DNA of 64,000 nt from Palsa-504 sp963769715 (GTDB lineage Bacteria; Actinomycetota; Actinomycetes; Streptosporangiales; Streptosporangiaceae), in assembly GCA_963769715.1 (NCBI GenBank), contig CAVYNE010000025.1, positions 248,001 through 312,000 of the forward strand, written 5' to 3'. The notes under the pieces are model-generated. The model was given only the letters and a program-made list of their open reading frames with translations, was not told the DNA's origin and made no database searches. Every line of letters begins with the position of its first letter. The stretch's first letter is position 1. Positions 1 to 8,030 of this stretch are shown here, piece after piece. A program made the translations under genes and the position numbers.

Positions 1-1
1 C

Positions 2-898
2 GTCGGCGACTCGATCGTCTGCGGTGAGGCGTTCGGCCGGGTCCGGGCCATGCTGGACGAGAACGGCGCCCCGATTCCCGAGGCTCCGCCGTCCCGGCCG
101 GTGCAGGTGCTCGGCCTGACCGCCGTGCCCGGCGCGGGCGATAACTTCCTCGTCGTCTCCGACGACCGGATGGCCAGGCAGATCGCCGAGCGCCGGGAAG
201 CCAGGGAGCGTGTCGCCCAGTTCGCCCAGGGACGGCGGCGGGTCACGCTCGAGGACCTGGAGTCGGCGTTCAAGGCCGGTGAGCGCGAGGAACTGCTGCT
301 CATCATCAAGGGCGACGTGTCCGGCTCGGTGGAAGCCCTGGAGGATGCACTGCTCCAGCTCGATGTCGGCGAAGAGGTCAGCCTGCGGGTCATCGGCCGC
401 GGCGTCGGCGCGATCACCCAGGACGACGTCAACCTGGCCATCGCCTCGGACGCGATCATCATCGGCTTCAACGTCCGGCCGGCCGGCCGGGCGGGCGAGC
501 TAGCCCAGCGCGAGGGCGTCGAGATCCGCTACTACTCGATCATCTACCAAGCGATCGAGGAGGTCGAAGCCGCACTCAAGGGCATGCTCAAGCCCGAGTT
601 CGAGGAAGCCCAGCTCGGTACGGCCGAGATCAGGGAGGTCTTCCGAGTGCCCAGGATCGGCAACGTGGCCGGCTGCATCGTCCGCAGTGGCACGATCCAC
701 CGCGGTAACAAGGCGCGGCTGATCCGGGACGGCGTGGTGATCTCCGACAACCTGACGGTGGAGTCGCTGCGGCGGTTCAAGGAGGACGCGACCGAGGTCC
801 GCGAGGGCTTCGAGTGCGGTATCGGCATCGGCTACAACGACGTCAGGATCGCCGACACGATCGAGACCTTCGAGATGAGGGAGAAGCCAAGGGCCTGA
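2..898 (+). CDS. infB: Translation initiation factor IF-2, C-terminal part (5' end outside window)
   Basis: This is the 3' end of infB; the reading frame is already open at base 2, so the start and the GTP-binding domain lie upstream. The visible ~299 residues cover the end of domain II, the central domain III and the C-terminal beta-barrel that contacts fMet-tRNA. Characteristic stretches are IIKGDVSGSVEAL, GVGAI(T)..D..LA, IIGFNVRP and, near the end, IARVRR-like positions represented by VAGCIVRSGTIHRGNKARLIRDG. IF-2 is the GTPase that brings fMet-tRNA to the 30S subunit and promotes subunit joining in the cytoplasm. It heads the conserved actinobacterial order infB, DUF503, rbfA, truB, ribF, which is kept here on the same strand. 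Confidence 0.97.
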   Translation, partial: VGDSIVCGEAFGRVRAMLDENGAPIPEAPPSRPVQVLGLTAVPGAGDNFLVVSDDRMARQIAERREARERVAQFAQGRRRVTLEDLESAFKAGEREELLLIIKGDVSGSVEALEDALLQLDVGEEVSLRVIGRGVGAITQDDVNLAIASDAIIIGFNVRPAGRAGELAQREGVEIRYYSIIYQAIEEVEAALKGMLKPEFEEAQLGTAEIREVFRVPRIGNVAGCIVRSGTIHRGNKARLIRDGVVISDNLTVESLRRFKEDATEVREGFECGIGIGYNDVRIADTIETFEMREKPRA

Positions 899-945
899 TC
901 AGGTACCCGGGCCGCAGGTACGCGGGCAGGAGCGGAAGTGATGCC

Positions 946-1242
946 GTGTACGTCGCGGCGCTGACGCTGGATGTGCAGCTCGGCGACGTGCACTCGCTGA
1001 AGGGCAAGCGAGGCGTCGTGCGCCCGCTGGTCGCCGAGCTGCGCCGGCGCTATCCAGGTGTCGCGGTCGCCGAGACCGGGTACCTGGACCTGCACCGGCG
1101 TGCCGAGATAGGCGTGGCCGTCGTATCCGCGACGGCCGCCAACGCGATGAGCGTGCTCGACGAGTGCGAGCGCCTCGTGGCCGGGCACCCCGAGATCGAG
1201 CTGCTGTCGGCTCGGCAGCGGCTGTTCAACGAAGAGGAGTGA
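946..1242 (+). CDS. DUF503 family protein, small conserved partner of infB/rbfA
   Basis: A 98-residue protein starting MYVAALTLDVQLGDVHSLKGKR and ending in a short acidic tail (FNEEE). The N-terminal strand, the S-L-K-xKR motif and the alternating alpha-beta pattern fit DUF503 (YlxP-like), whose members are about 95 residues. I choose the GTG at 946 because AGGAGCGGA lies just upstream and the usual family start 'xYVxxLxLDL' begins there; longer frames upstream would overlap infB. It sits between infB and rbfA, six bases before the rbfA start, as in many actinobacteria and firmicutes. The molecular function of DUF503 is not firmly known; a role linked to ribosome assembly is inferred from this constant neighbourhood. 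Confidence 0.9.
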   Translation: MYVAALTLDVQLGDVHSLKGKRGVVRPLVAELRRRYPGVAVAETGYLDLHRRAEIGVAVVSATAANAMSVLDECERLVAGHPEIELLSARQRLFNEEE

Positions 1243-1248
1243 CGGAGC

Positions 1249-1695
1249 ATGGACGCCGCGAGGGCGCGCAAGCTGGCCGACCAGATCAGCCAAATCGTCG
1301 CGGAAATGCTGGAGCGCCGGATCAAGGACCCCAGGCTCGGCTTCGTGACCGTCACCGAAGCCCGGCTGACCAACGACCTGCGCGAGGCCACCGTGTTCTA
1401 CACGGTGTACGGAACTGATGCCGAACGGGCCGACTCCGCGGTGGCGCTGCACAGCGCCACCGGCATCATCAGATCCGAGGTGGGCAGGCAGCTCGGTCTT
1501 CGGCACACCCCGTCGCTTGAGTTCGTGGCCGACGTGCTTCCGGACAGCGCCAAGCGGATCGAGGACCTGGTCACCCAGGCCAGGCACGCCGACGCCGAGC
1601 TCGCCCGCAGCCGGGAGGGCGCCGTTCCCGCCGGCGACCCCGACCCTTACCGCAAGCCCGCCGCCGACTCCGGCGAGGACGACTTCGACTCGTGA
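1249..1695 (+). CDS. rbfA: Ribosome-binding factor A
   Basis: A 148-residue RbfA. RbfA binds immature 30S subunits and helps 16S rRNA 5'-end maturation, notably in the cold. Visible features are the N-terminal helix (ARARKLADQISQIVAEMLERRIKD), the strand-loop DPRLGFVTVTEARLTNDLREATVFYTV and the KH-like core ending RHTPSLEFVADV with LPDSAKRIEDLV. A low-complexity polar/acidic tail (from about residue 115, ending in GEDDFDS) is common in actinobacterial copies. The stop codon overlaps the truB start (1692-1695), suggesting translational coupling. The DHH-family nanoRNase gene that often lies between rbfA and truB in actinobacteria is absent here. Confidence 0.95.
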   Translation: MDAARARKLADQISQIVAEMLERRIKDPRLGFVTVTEARLTNDLREATVFYTVYGTDAERADSAVALHSATGIIRSEVGRQLGLRHTPSLEFVADVLPDSAKRIEDLVTQARHADAELARSREGAVPAGDPDPYRKPAADSGEDDFDS

Positions 1696-2657
1696 ACGCC
1701 CCGCAGGCGAGTGGCAAGCAGAGCGGCCTGGTCATCGTGGACAAGCCTGGCGGCATGACGTCGCATGACGTGGTGGCGCGGGTCCGGCGGCTGGCCGGGA
1801 CCAAGAAGGTGGGGCACGCCGGGACGCTGGATCCGATGGCGACCGGCGTGCTGGTGGTCGGCGTGGAGAAGGCCACCAGGCTGCTCGGGTACCTGACGCT
1901 GACCGAGAAGGAATACGCGGCCACGATCAGGCTCGGCCAGTCGACCAGCACCGACGACGCGGAGGGCGAGATCACCGGCACCGCGTCGGCCGCGGACGTT
2001 TCCGCGGCAGCGCTCACTCAACATCAGCTGCGCAAGGCGGTGGCCGCGCTGACCGGCGAGATCTGGCAGGTGCCGCCCGTGGTCAGCGCGATCAAGGTCG
2101 GCGGGCAGCGTGCCTACAAGCTGACCAGGGCGGGCGCGGCGCCAGAGCTAGCGGCCCGGCCGGTGACGGTCTGCCAGTTCACGGTCACCGCGCTCCGTCG
2201 CGACGGCGATCTGGTCGACGTTGACGCCACCGTGCGCTGCTCGAGCGGCACCTACGTCAGGGCCCTGGCGCGCGATCTGGGTGCTGCCCTGGGGACCGGC
2301 GGTCACCTGACCCGCCTGCGTCGCACCAGGGTGGGCGGGTACGGCGTCGAGGACGCCCGCACCCTGGAGCAGCTGGCCGACCGGTTCGAGGTGTTGCCGC
2401 TGGCCCAGGCGGCCTCGGCGGCATTCCCGCGCCGGAACCTGAGCGCGGACGAGGCCCGTCGGCTGGCCAACGGCGGCCGCCTGGCCGCGGCGCCCAGCAC
2501 CCCGCAGGCCAGCACGGGCCCGCAGGCCAGCACCGCGCAGGCCAGCACCTTGCAGGCCAGCATGGGTCCGACGGCCGCCTATGCGCCTGACGGCACCCTG
2601 ATCGCCCTGGTCACCGAGGAGTCAGGACAAGCCAGGCCGCTCGTCGTCTTCGCTTGA
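1692..2657 (+). CDS. truB: tRNA pseudouridine(55) synthase
   Basis: A 321-residue TruB, which makes pseudouridine 55 in the T-loop of tRNAs. The N-terminal GLVIVDKPGGMTSHDVV and the catalytic block GTLDPMATGVLVVGVEKATRL (the Asp of GTLDP is the nucleophile) are intact, as are KEY.A.IRLG and the thumb region CSSGTYVRALARDLG. The GTG start at 1692 overlaps the rbfA stop by four bases. The C-terminal PUA-like tail is interrupted by a tandem repeat (residues ~272-293; QAST units, 2505-2570) not expected in TruB; it lies between the catalytic domain and the last strand 'YAPDGTLIALV', so activity should be kept. Length is slightly above the usual 290-310 because of this insert. Confidence 0.96.
   Translation: MNAPQASGKQSGLVIVDKPGGMTSHDVVARVRRLAGTKKVGHAGTLDPMATGVLVVGVEKATRLLGYLTLTEKEYAATIRLGQSTSTDDAEGEITGTASAADVSAAALTQHQLRKAVAALTGEIWQVPPVVSAIKVGGQRAYKLTRAGAAPELAARPVTVCQFTVTALRRDGDLVDVDATVRCSSGTYVRALARDLGAALGTGGHLTRLRRTRVGGYGVEDARTLEQLADRFEVLPLAQAASAAFPRRNLSADEARRLANGGRLAAAPSTPQASTGPQASTAQASTLQASMGPTAAYAPDGTLIALVTEESGQARPLVVFA
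2505..2570 (+). repeat. In-frame tandem repeat in truB (18/15/15/18-bp units)
   Basis: Four consecutive units begin CAGGCCAGCA and encode QASTGP, QASTA, QASTL and QASMGP. Unit lengths are 18, 15, 15 and 18 bp, so the frame is kept. The repeat sits in the C-terminal linker of TruB. Confidence 0.9.
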
Positions 2658-2700
2658 AGCTTTAGGCTTGTGGTCTGGATTCAAAGGAGGAACGGGGATC

Positions 2701-3648
2701 GTGTACCGCTGGTACGGCCTGGCCGAGGTGCCTTCCGACTGGGATCAGTGCGTCGCGACGATCGGCGTGTTCGACGGCGTGCACCGCGGCCACCAGCGCA
2801 TTATCAGGCGGGCCGAACAGATCGCGCGGGCGAGGAACCTGCCAGTCGTGGTGATCACCTTCGACCCGCATCCGGATGAGGTCGTCAGGCCGGGCTCTCA
2901 TCCGCCGTTCCTCACCACCTCGCGGCGGCGAGCCGAACTGCTCGCGGGCCTCGGTGCCAACGCGGTCTGCGTGCTCCCGTTCAACCTGGAATTCTCCAGG
3001 CTCAGCCCGGATGAGTTCGTCCGGGTGGTCCTGTCGGAACGGCTGCACGCCGCCGCCGTGGTGGTGGGGGATAACTTCAGGTTCGGCCACCGGGCCGTGG
3101 GCGACGTGCCGCTGCTGGTTCAGCTCGGCGAGAAGTACGACTTCACCGCCGAGGGCGTGCCGCTGCTCGTGGCTGACGGCGTGACGATCTCCTCGTCCTA
3201 CATCAGGGAGCAGCTGGCCGCCGGTGACGTGGCCGCGGCCGCCACCGCGCTGGGCCGTCCGCACCGGGTGGAGGGCGTCGTCGTCCGCGGTCACATGCGC
3301 GGCCGCGCGCTGGGTTTCCCGACCGCCAACCTGGAGACGCCGCCGCACACCGCGACCCCCGCCGACGGTGTGTACGCCGGCTGGCTGACCAGCCTGGACC
3401 TGGACGGAACCGAGGCCAGCCGCTGGCCGGCCGCGATCTCGGTCGGCACCAACCCGACCTTCGGCATCGGCGACCGCACCGTCGAGGCGTACGCGCTCGA
3501 CCGCGACGACCTCGACCTGTACGGCGCCCACGCCGCCATCGACTTCACCGCCCGGCTCCGCGGCACGGAGCGGTTCGATTCCGTCGATGCCCTGGTCACC
3601 CAGATGCGCGAGGACGTCATCCAGGCCCGGGCCCTTACCGGCGGCTGA
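2701..3648 (+). CDS. ribF: Bifunctional riboflavin kinase / FAD synthetase
   Basis: A 315-residue RibF that phosphorylates riboflavin to FMN and adenylates FMN to FAD. The N-terminal FMN adenylyltransferase domain has GVFDGVHRGHQRII (nucleotide-binding GxFDGxHxGHQ), TFDPHPDEVV and GDNFRFGHRAVGD, then ISSSYIREQL. The C-terminal riboflavin kinase domain shows GRALGFPTANLE (the G-x-P-T-A-N ATP/flavin site), DGVYAGWL and SVGTNPTFG, then EAY.LD-type DLYG. I start at GTG 2701 because AAAGGAGGAACG lies just upstream; an in-frame TTG at 2668 would put this Shine-Dalgarno inside the gene. In many actinobacteria ribF is followed by rpsO and pnp; here the next genes are unrelated. Confidence 0.95.
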   Translation: MYRWYGLAEVPSDWDQCVATIGVFDGVHRGHQRIIRRAEQIARARNLPVVVITFDPHPDEVVRPGSHPPFLTTSRRRAELLAGLGANAVCVLPFNLEFSRLSPDEFVRVVLSERLHAAAVVVGDNFRFGHRAVGDVPLLVQLGEKYDFTAEGVPLLVADGVTISSSYIREQLAAGDVAAAATALGRPHRVEGVVVRGHMRGRALGFPTANLETPPHTATPADGVYAGWLTSLDLDGTEASRWPAAISVGTNPTFGIGDRTVEAYALDRDDLDLYGAHAAIDFTARLRGTERFDSVDALVTQMREDVIQARALTGG

Positions 3649-3707
3649 GGGCGCCAGCCGGCCGGCGCCTTCATACGGCTGTCACGTTCTTCCCATAATG
3701 TGCGTTC

Positions 3708-4430
3708 GTGGGAGTGGATGGGCGAGACAGGATCAGGGCCCCGCGGCCGGGCCGGCGCGATCAGCCGGGCCAGCTCGATCAGCCGGGCCAGCTCGATCAG
3801 CCGGGCCCGCTTGGCCGGCCGGGCCGCGCTGAGCGCAGGGCCGAAGCGGGCGTGGCCGGCAATGCCCGCCTGACGGCGGCGAACGCGGCCGTGCTGCTGG
3901 TGCTGCTGGCAGCCGAAGGCGTCACGCTCCTGCGGGTCCGCCAGCTGCTCTCGCCGCACGTCTTCATCGGCATGGTGCTCATACCGCCGGTGCTGGTCAA
4001 GGTGGCCAGCACCACCTGGCGGTTCGCCCGCTACTACCGCGGCGCTCCGGCCTACCGGCGCAAGGGAGCGCCGCCGGTCGTGCTGCGCCTGCTCGGCCCG
4101 GTCGTGGTGGTCCTCACGCTGGTGTTGCTGGCGAGCGGCGTGGGGCTGATGCTGGTGACCGGGTCCTGGCTTAGCCTGCTGCTCAAGGTGCACAAGGCTA
4201 GTTTCGTCCTGTGGTTCGGTGCCATGACGATCCACGTGCTCGGCCACCTGGGCGAGGTGTTCAGGCTGGCCCCGCGTGACTGGCTGCGCCGGACACGGCG
4301 CGAGGTCACCGGGGCCGGCCTGCGGCAGTGGCTGATCGCGGGCAGCCTGGTGGTCGGCGTCCTGCTCGGGTTCCTCCTGCTCAGCCGGGTGGGTCCCTGG
4401 CTGGCGGCGGCCCCGAACGCAGGGCACTAA
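3708..4430 (+). CDS. Four/five-helix membrane protein, cytochrome b561-like
   Basis: A 240-residue integral membrane protein of uncertain function. A polar, Pro/Arg-rich N-terminal region of ~55 residues holds a DQPGQL repeat and is probably cytosolic. It is followed by hydrophobic segments at about 58-75, 85-105, 128-152, 160-182 and 204-224. Histidines sit inside or beside helices (SPHVFIG, LKVHKASF, MTIHVLGHLGEV), the arrangement seen in small b-type haem membrane proteins such as cytochrome b561 and DUF4405 proteins. Haem binding is therefore plausible but inferred only from these His. GTG 3708 is the upstream start; GTG 3714 is also possible. It is followed after five bases by the convergent end of a serine hydrolase gene. 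Confidence 0.6.
   Translation: MGVDGRDRIRAPRPGRRDQPGQLDQPGQLDQPGPLGRPGRAERRAEAGVAGNARLTAANAAVLLVLLAAEGVTLLRVRQLLSPHVFIGMVLIPPVLVKVASTTWRFARYYRGAPAYRRKGAPPVVLRLLGPVVVVLTLVLLASGVGLMLVTGSWLSLLLKVHKASFVLWFGAMTIHVLGHLGEVFRLAPRDWLRRTRREVTGAGLRQWLIAGSLVVGVLLGFLLLSRVGPWLAAAPNAGH
3759..3812 (+). repeat. Three 18-bp tandem units (DQPGQL) in the membrane-protein N-terminus
   Basis: Units of GATCAGCCGGGCCAGCTC occur at 3759-3776 and 3777-3794 identically, and a third at 3795-3812 differs near its end. They encode DQPGQL, DQPGQL and DQPGPL. The repeat lies before the first membrane helix. Confidence 0.9.
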
Positions 4431-4435
4431 CCCGG

Positions 4436-5605
4436 TCACAGCGACGAGTAGAGCGTCCGCTCGAAGTCGTTGTACAGCTTGACGGCCTCCGGTGTCACGA
4501 ACGGCAGGAAGCTGCTGTAGATGGCGCCGCAGATGCCGGTGCTGCGGTCCACCCAGAACTGGGTGTTGCACAGGCCGGCCCAGGCCCCGGACCCGGCTCG
4601 TCGCATGCCCGGGAAGTCCGAGGTGTTGAGCAGCAGCCCGTAGCCCCACTTGAAGCCGGGACCTGCGTTGAAATCGCAGGTCGACGCCGGGTCGACGGTC
4701 GACAGCTCGGCGGGGAAGTCCAGGTCGCCGATCTGGTTGCGGAAGGCCTCGTCGACCGTGGACGACCGCAGGATCCTGGTGCCGTCGAGCTCGCCGCCGC
4801 GCAGCAGCGCTCGCTGGAACTTGATGTAGTCGCTCGGCGGCCCGTAGAGCCCGTGCCCGCCGGCCCACCAGTCCGGCGCCTGGTTCAGGATCTCGCCGAT
4901 CGACATCCAGGTGCCGTCCTCGCCCTTGACGTGGACCGGGGTCGAGTTCGGCCGCTGGTCGTCGTTCATCAGGAACGTGGTCTGGTCCATGCCGAGCGGA
5001 CCGGTGACGCCCTGCTTGATGGCCACGTCCAGGCCGACGCCGGTGACCGCTTCCACCACCTTGCCGAGCCAGTCGATGTTGATGCCGTAATTGAACGCCT
5101 CGCCCGGGTCGGCCAGCATCGGGGCGGTGAAGGAGGCCCGGGACCCCGCGACGACGTTCGGGACGCCGGTCGTCTCCTCCCAGCGCACTAGCTGTTCGTT
5201 AAAGAACCAGTAACCCAGGCCGCTGGTGTGCGTGACCAGGTTCTTCACGGTGGCCTGCCGGGCCGGGGGCCTCAGCCTCGGGGTATCGCCGTCGAAGCCG
5301 GTCAGCACCTGCAGCTCGGCGAACTCCGGGCAGTAGTCCGCGACGGGCGCGTCCAGGTCGAGGTTGCCCTGTTCCACCTGCTGCAGCGCGGCCACGGTGC
5401 ACGGCATCTTGGTCATCGACATGATCCGGAACAGCGTGTCCACCGTGACCGGGTCGCTCTGGCCGGCCTCCCGGGGGCCCGCCGCGCCCTGGTAGATGAC
5501 GCCATCGCGATCGGCCGCGATCGCGGCCACGTGCGGGACCCCGCCGGAGTCCACCGCCTCCTGCAGTACCTTGTCGATGGCCGTCCCGTCGATGGATGCG
5601 CTCAT
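4436..5605 (-). CDS. Serine hydrolase, class C beta-lactamase/esterase family
   Basis: A 389-residue cytosolic-looking member of the beta-lactamase class C / EstB-like esterase family. The catalytic SxxK is seen as SMTK in 'LFRIMSMTKMP' (near residue 70), with the general-base Tyr-x-Asn as YGIN ('FNYGINIDWLGKVVEAVTG'); the late motif WGYGLLLN is where the KTG-like region is expected. No signal peptide is visible, so an intracellular esterase or transesterase acting on small esters/lactones is more likely than antibiotic resistance. ATG 5605 has a strong AGGAGG six bases upstream. It is divergent from the VOC gene at 5792, and the shared intergenic region holds two copies of a perfect palindrome. 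Confidence 0.85.
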   Translation of the reverse strand: MSASIDGTAIDKVLQEAVDSGGVPHVAAIAADRDGVIYQGAAGPREAGQSDPVTVDTLFRIMSMTKMPCTVAALQQVEQGNLDLDAPVADYCPEFAELQVLTGFDGDTPRLRPPARQATVKNLVTHTSGLGYWFFNEQLVRWEETTGVPNVVAGSRASFTAPMLADPGEAFNYGINIDWLGKVVEAVTGVGLDVAIKQGVTGPLGMDQTTFLMNDDQRPNSTPVHVKGEDGTWMSIGEILNQAPDWWAGGHGLYGPPSDYIKFQRALLRGGELDGTRILRSSTVDEAFRNQIGDLDFPAELSTVDPASTCDFNAGPGFKWGYGLLLNTSDFPGMRRAGSGAWAGLCNTQFWVDRSTGICGAIYSSFLPFVTPEAVKLYNDFERTLYSSL

Positions 5606-5730
5606 GCGTGACCTCCTGGAGTCGAACGGCGTCGTTCACGTCGTGTGCCACGGCGGCATTTCACCTGGCTATCATGCCGAAGGCCAGTCGCTTGTCTCAT
5701 TCTGAACCCGGAAGCCCTTGTCAGCAAGCG

Positions 5731-5758
5731 CTAACGTTAGTATATTCTAACGTTAGTA
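5731..5758. promoter_or_regulatory. Twin operator: two copies of CTAACGTTAG
   Basis: The 12-mer CTAACGTTAGTA occurs at 5731-5742 and again at 5747-5758. Each contains the perfect 10-bp palindrome CTAACGTTAG, and the centres are 16 bp apart. A TATATT -10-like sequence lies between and overlaps the copies. The position between divergent genes (serine hydrolase, VOC protein) fits a binding site for a TetR- or MarR-type dimeric repressor; no such regulator is encoded next to it. Confidence 0.7.
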
Positions 5759-5791
5759 AAAGCAGTCAGACACGACGGAGGGAGCAGGAAC

Positions 5792-6148
5792 ATGGGCCAG
5801 CCAGTGGCGTTCTTCGAGATCATCAGCCCGGACCACGAACGGGCGCAGAAGTTCTACCGCGAGCTGTTCGGCTGGGAGGTAGCCGCCGACCCGGCCATGG
5901 GCGGGTACGGCCTGGTCGACACCGGTGCCGGGGCCGGCGCGATCGGCGGCGGCATCGGCCCGGGTGAGGCGCCGGGCGAGAAGAACGTGAAAATCTACAT
6001 GCGCGTCGACGACCTGGACGCCTACCTGGACCGGGCCGAACAGCTGGGCGGCAAGCGCCTGGTACCACCGACCGACCTGCCCGGCGACTTCGGCCGGTTC
6101 GCCGTCTTCACCGACCCGGACGGCAACCAGGTCGGCCTGTGGAGCTGA
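5792..6148 (+). CDS. VOC (glyoxalase/bleomycin-resistance fold) family protein
   Basis: A 118-residue single-domain VOC protein with the two beta-alpha-beta-beta-beta modules. Module one starts VAFFEIISPDHERAQKFYRELFGW; module two has KIYMRVDDLDAYLDRAEQLGGKRLVPPTDLPG and ends FAVFTDPDGNQVGLWS. Metal-ligand positions look only partly kept (E near residue 8, D/G at the end), so it could be a binding protein rather than an enzyme. Similar small proteins are annotated as glyoxalase superfamily members of unknown substrate. ATG 5792 has GGAGGGAGC upstream. It is probably co-regulated with the divergent serine hydrolase through the twin palindromes. Confidence 0.85.
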   Translation: MGQPVAFFEIISPDHERAQKFYRELFGWEVAADPAMGGYGLVDTGAGAGAIGGGIGPGEAPGEKNVKIYMRVDDLDAYLDRAEQLGGKRLVPPTDLPGDFGRFAVFTDPDGNQVGLWS

Positions 6149-6175
6149 TCAAGCCCAGCTGATCAAGCCCAGCTG
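6142..6175 (+). repeat. Short 14-bp tandem repeat at the VOC gene end
   Basis: AGCTGATCAAGCCC occurs twice, followed by the partial unit AGCTGA. The first unit overlaps the VOC stop codon. The period is 14 bp, unlike the 15/18-bp coding repeats elsewhere. It lies between convergent gene ends. Confidence 0.7.
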
Positions 6176-6185
6176 AGGACCCTCG

Positions 6186-8030
6186 TCAGGCGCCGGCCAG
6201 CATCGCCTCGAGTGCGGCCCGCAGCGGAGCCAGGCGCCTGTCGGCGGCCTCGCGGGCGGCCGCGAGCGAACGGCCCGCGAGCGGTTCGGTGATCTCGATG
6301 TAGCACTTGATCTTCGGCTCGGTGCCGCTCGGCCGCAGCACCACGCGGGCACCGGTGCCGAGACCGAAGATCAGCACGTCGGCCCGCGGTACCCCGAGCG
6401 TGTCGCTCCGGGCCAGGTCGGACAGGCCGGTCACGGGTTCGTCGCCGAAGGCGGCCGGCGGCGTCGACCTGAGCTGGCTCATCACGTGCGCCTGGTCGGC
6501 CGTCCGCAGGGTCAGCTGGGAGGTCAGGTGCACGCCGTGCGCCCTCTCCAGGTCGTCATAAACCGCAAGGACCGAACGGCCCTGCGATTTCGCCATTTCC
6601 GCCAGCCGGAGCATCGCCAGCGCGGCGCCGATGCCGTCCTTGTCGCGCACGACGTCACCGACGGCGTAGCCGAGGGCCTCCTCGTAGCCGAACACGAAAC
6701 GCGCACCCGGCACGCCGTCGGCCGCCCTGGCGATCCACTTGAACCCGGTCAGGGTCTCCGCGTAGCGGACGCCGGCCGCCGCCGCGATCTTGGACAGCAG
6801 CGTCGAGGAGACGACGGTGGACGCCACCAGCCGCGTCTGCGGCTCGACCCCGCCCCCCGCGGTCCCCTCCAGCAGGCTGGCCCTCATCAGGCTGGCCCTC
6901 ATCAGGCTGGCCCTCATCAGGCTGGCCCTAATCAGGCTGGCACCGAGCAGGGCGCCCACCTGATCCCCGGTCAGCACCCGCCAGCCGCTCCCCGGGTCGG
7001 GAACGGCCACGGCCAGCCGGTCCCCGTCCGGGTCGCTGGCCACGACCAGGTCGGCGCCGAGCCGCCGCGCGTCGGCCAGCGCCAGGTCCAGGGCGCCCGG
7101 CTCCTCCGGGTTGGGAAACGCGACGGTCGGGAAGTCGGGGTCGGGCTCCGCCTGCGCGGCCACCACGTGCGGCGCCGCGAAGCCCGCCTGCCGGAGGGCC
7201 CGCAGCATCAGCGGCCCGGCCACTCCGTGCATCGGCGTGTAGACGACGTTCAGCTCCGTCCGGACCCGGCGACCCGGGCCCGGAGCGGACGGCCCGGCGG
7301 CGGCCGCCACCACCGCGTCCAGGTACGCCCGCGCCACCTCGTCGCCGTGGCGGGTGATCAGCGGGCTTCCGGCCCCGGCCACCGGGACCTGTGACAGCGG
7401 CCCGAGACCGGCCATCAGCTGCTCGATCTCGGCGTCGGCGGGCGGGATGACCTGGGCGCCGTCACTCAGGTAGAGCTTGTACCCGTTGTCCGCGGCCGGG
7501 TTGTGGCTCGCGGTGACCATCACCCCGGCCGCCGCGCCCAGGTGGCGGACCGCGAACGCGAGCAGGGGAGTGGGGCAGGGCAGCGGGAGCGCGTGCACCG
7601 CGATGCCCGCTCCGGCCAGCACCCCGGCCACCTCGCCGGCGAACTCCGCCGACCGGTGCCGCGCGTCGCCGCCCACCACGACGCCGACCCGCTGACCCCG
7701 CTGAGTCCCGCTGCCCTGGGCCTCGGAACCCGGCCCGAGCAGCCAGCCGGCCACGGCGGCGGTCGTGGCCCTGACCACGGCGCGGTTCATCCGGTTCGGA
7801 CCCGCGGCGACCGCGCCGCGCAGCCCAGCCGTCCCGAAGTGCAGCCGGTCGGCGAACCTGTCCCGCAATTCGCCGACCGCCGCAGCATCCGCCGCGCCCG
7901 CGCCCGCGCCCGCGCCGGGGAAGGCGCGATCCAGCAGCGCCTGCAGCTCGGCCCGGTCGCCCGCGTCCGGATCGTCCGCGATCCAGGCCTCCACGGCGGC
8001 CCGCAGCTCAGCCCCATCCGTCACGTGCAC
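6186..8030 (-). CDS. Phospho-sugar mutase (phosphomannomutase/phosphoglucomutase family, PmmB-like)
   Basis: A 614-residue alpha-D-phosphohexomutase family enzyme that moves phosphate between C1 and C6 (or C5) of sugars. Domain motifs are all present: active-site serine in VMVTASHNPAADNGYK, metal loop in VASDPDGDRLAVAV, sugar-binding loop in FGYEEALGYAVGD and phosphate loop in RPSGTEPKIKCYIEI. Two repeats are inserted: GAGAGAGAA near residue 40 and a RASLM array near residue 360, just after the metal loop region, which explains the length. In Mycobacterium tuberculosis the homologue pmmB lies with deoD, upp, add, deoA and cdd; the same nucleoside-salvage setting here suggests it interconverts pentose or hexose phosphates from nucleoside breakdown. 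That role is inference. Confidence 0.9.
   Translation of the reverse strand: MHVTDGAELRAAVEAWIADDPDAGDRAELQALLDRAFPGAGAGAGAADAAAVGELRDRFADRLHFGTAGLRGAVAAGPNRMNRAVVRATTAAVAGWLLGPGSEAQGSGTQRGQRVGVVVGGDARHRSAEFAGEVAGVLAGAGIAVHALPLPCPTPLLAFAVRHLGAAAGVMVTASHNPAADNGYKLYLSDGAQVIPPADAEIEQLMAGLGPLSQVPVAGAGSPLITRHGDEVARAYLDAVVAAAAGPSAPGPGRRVRTELNVVYTPMHGVAGPLMLRALRQAGFAAPHVVAAQAEPDPDFPTVAFPNPEEPGALDLALADARRLGADLVVASDPDGDRLAVAVPDPGSGWRVLTGDQVGALLGASLIRASLMRASLMRASLMRASLLEGTAGGGVEPQTRLVASTVVSSTLLSKIAAAAGVRYAETLTGFKWIARAADGVPGARFVFGYEEALGYAVGDVVRDKDGIGAALAMLRLAEMAKSQGRSVLAVYDDLERAHGVHLTSQLTLRTADQAHVMSQLRSTPPAAFGDEPVTGLSDLARSDTLGVPRADVLIFGLGTGARVVLRPSGTEPKIKCYIEITEPLAGRSLAAAREAADRRLAPLRAALEAMLAGA
6873..6947 (-). 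repeat. 15-bp tandem repeat inside the sugar mutase (RASLM units)
   Basis: CAGGCTGGCCCTCAT is repeated three times exactly from 6873, then once with one change and a final partial unit. On the coding strand this gives repeated RASLM. It is inserted in the body of an otherwise normal enzyme. Confidence 0.92.

Noticed and set aside
4436..5605. Antibiotic beta-lactamase
   Set aside because: No signal peptide and the sequence pattern fits the intracellular esterase-like branch of the family.
5731..5758. Transposon terminal repeats
   Set aside because: Both palindromes are in the same promoter region, very short, and no transposase lies between or beside them.
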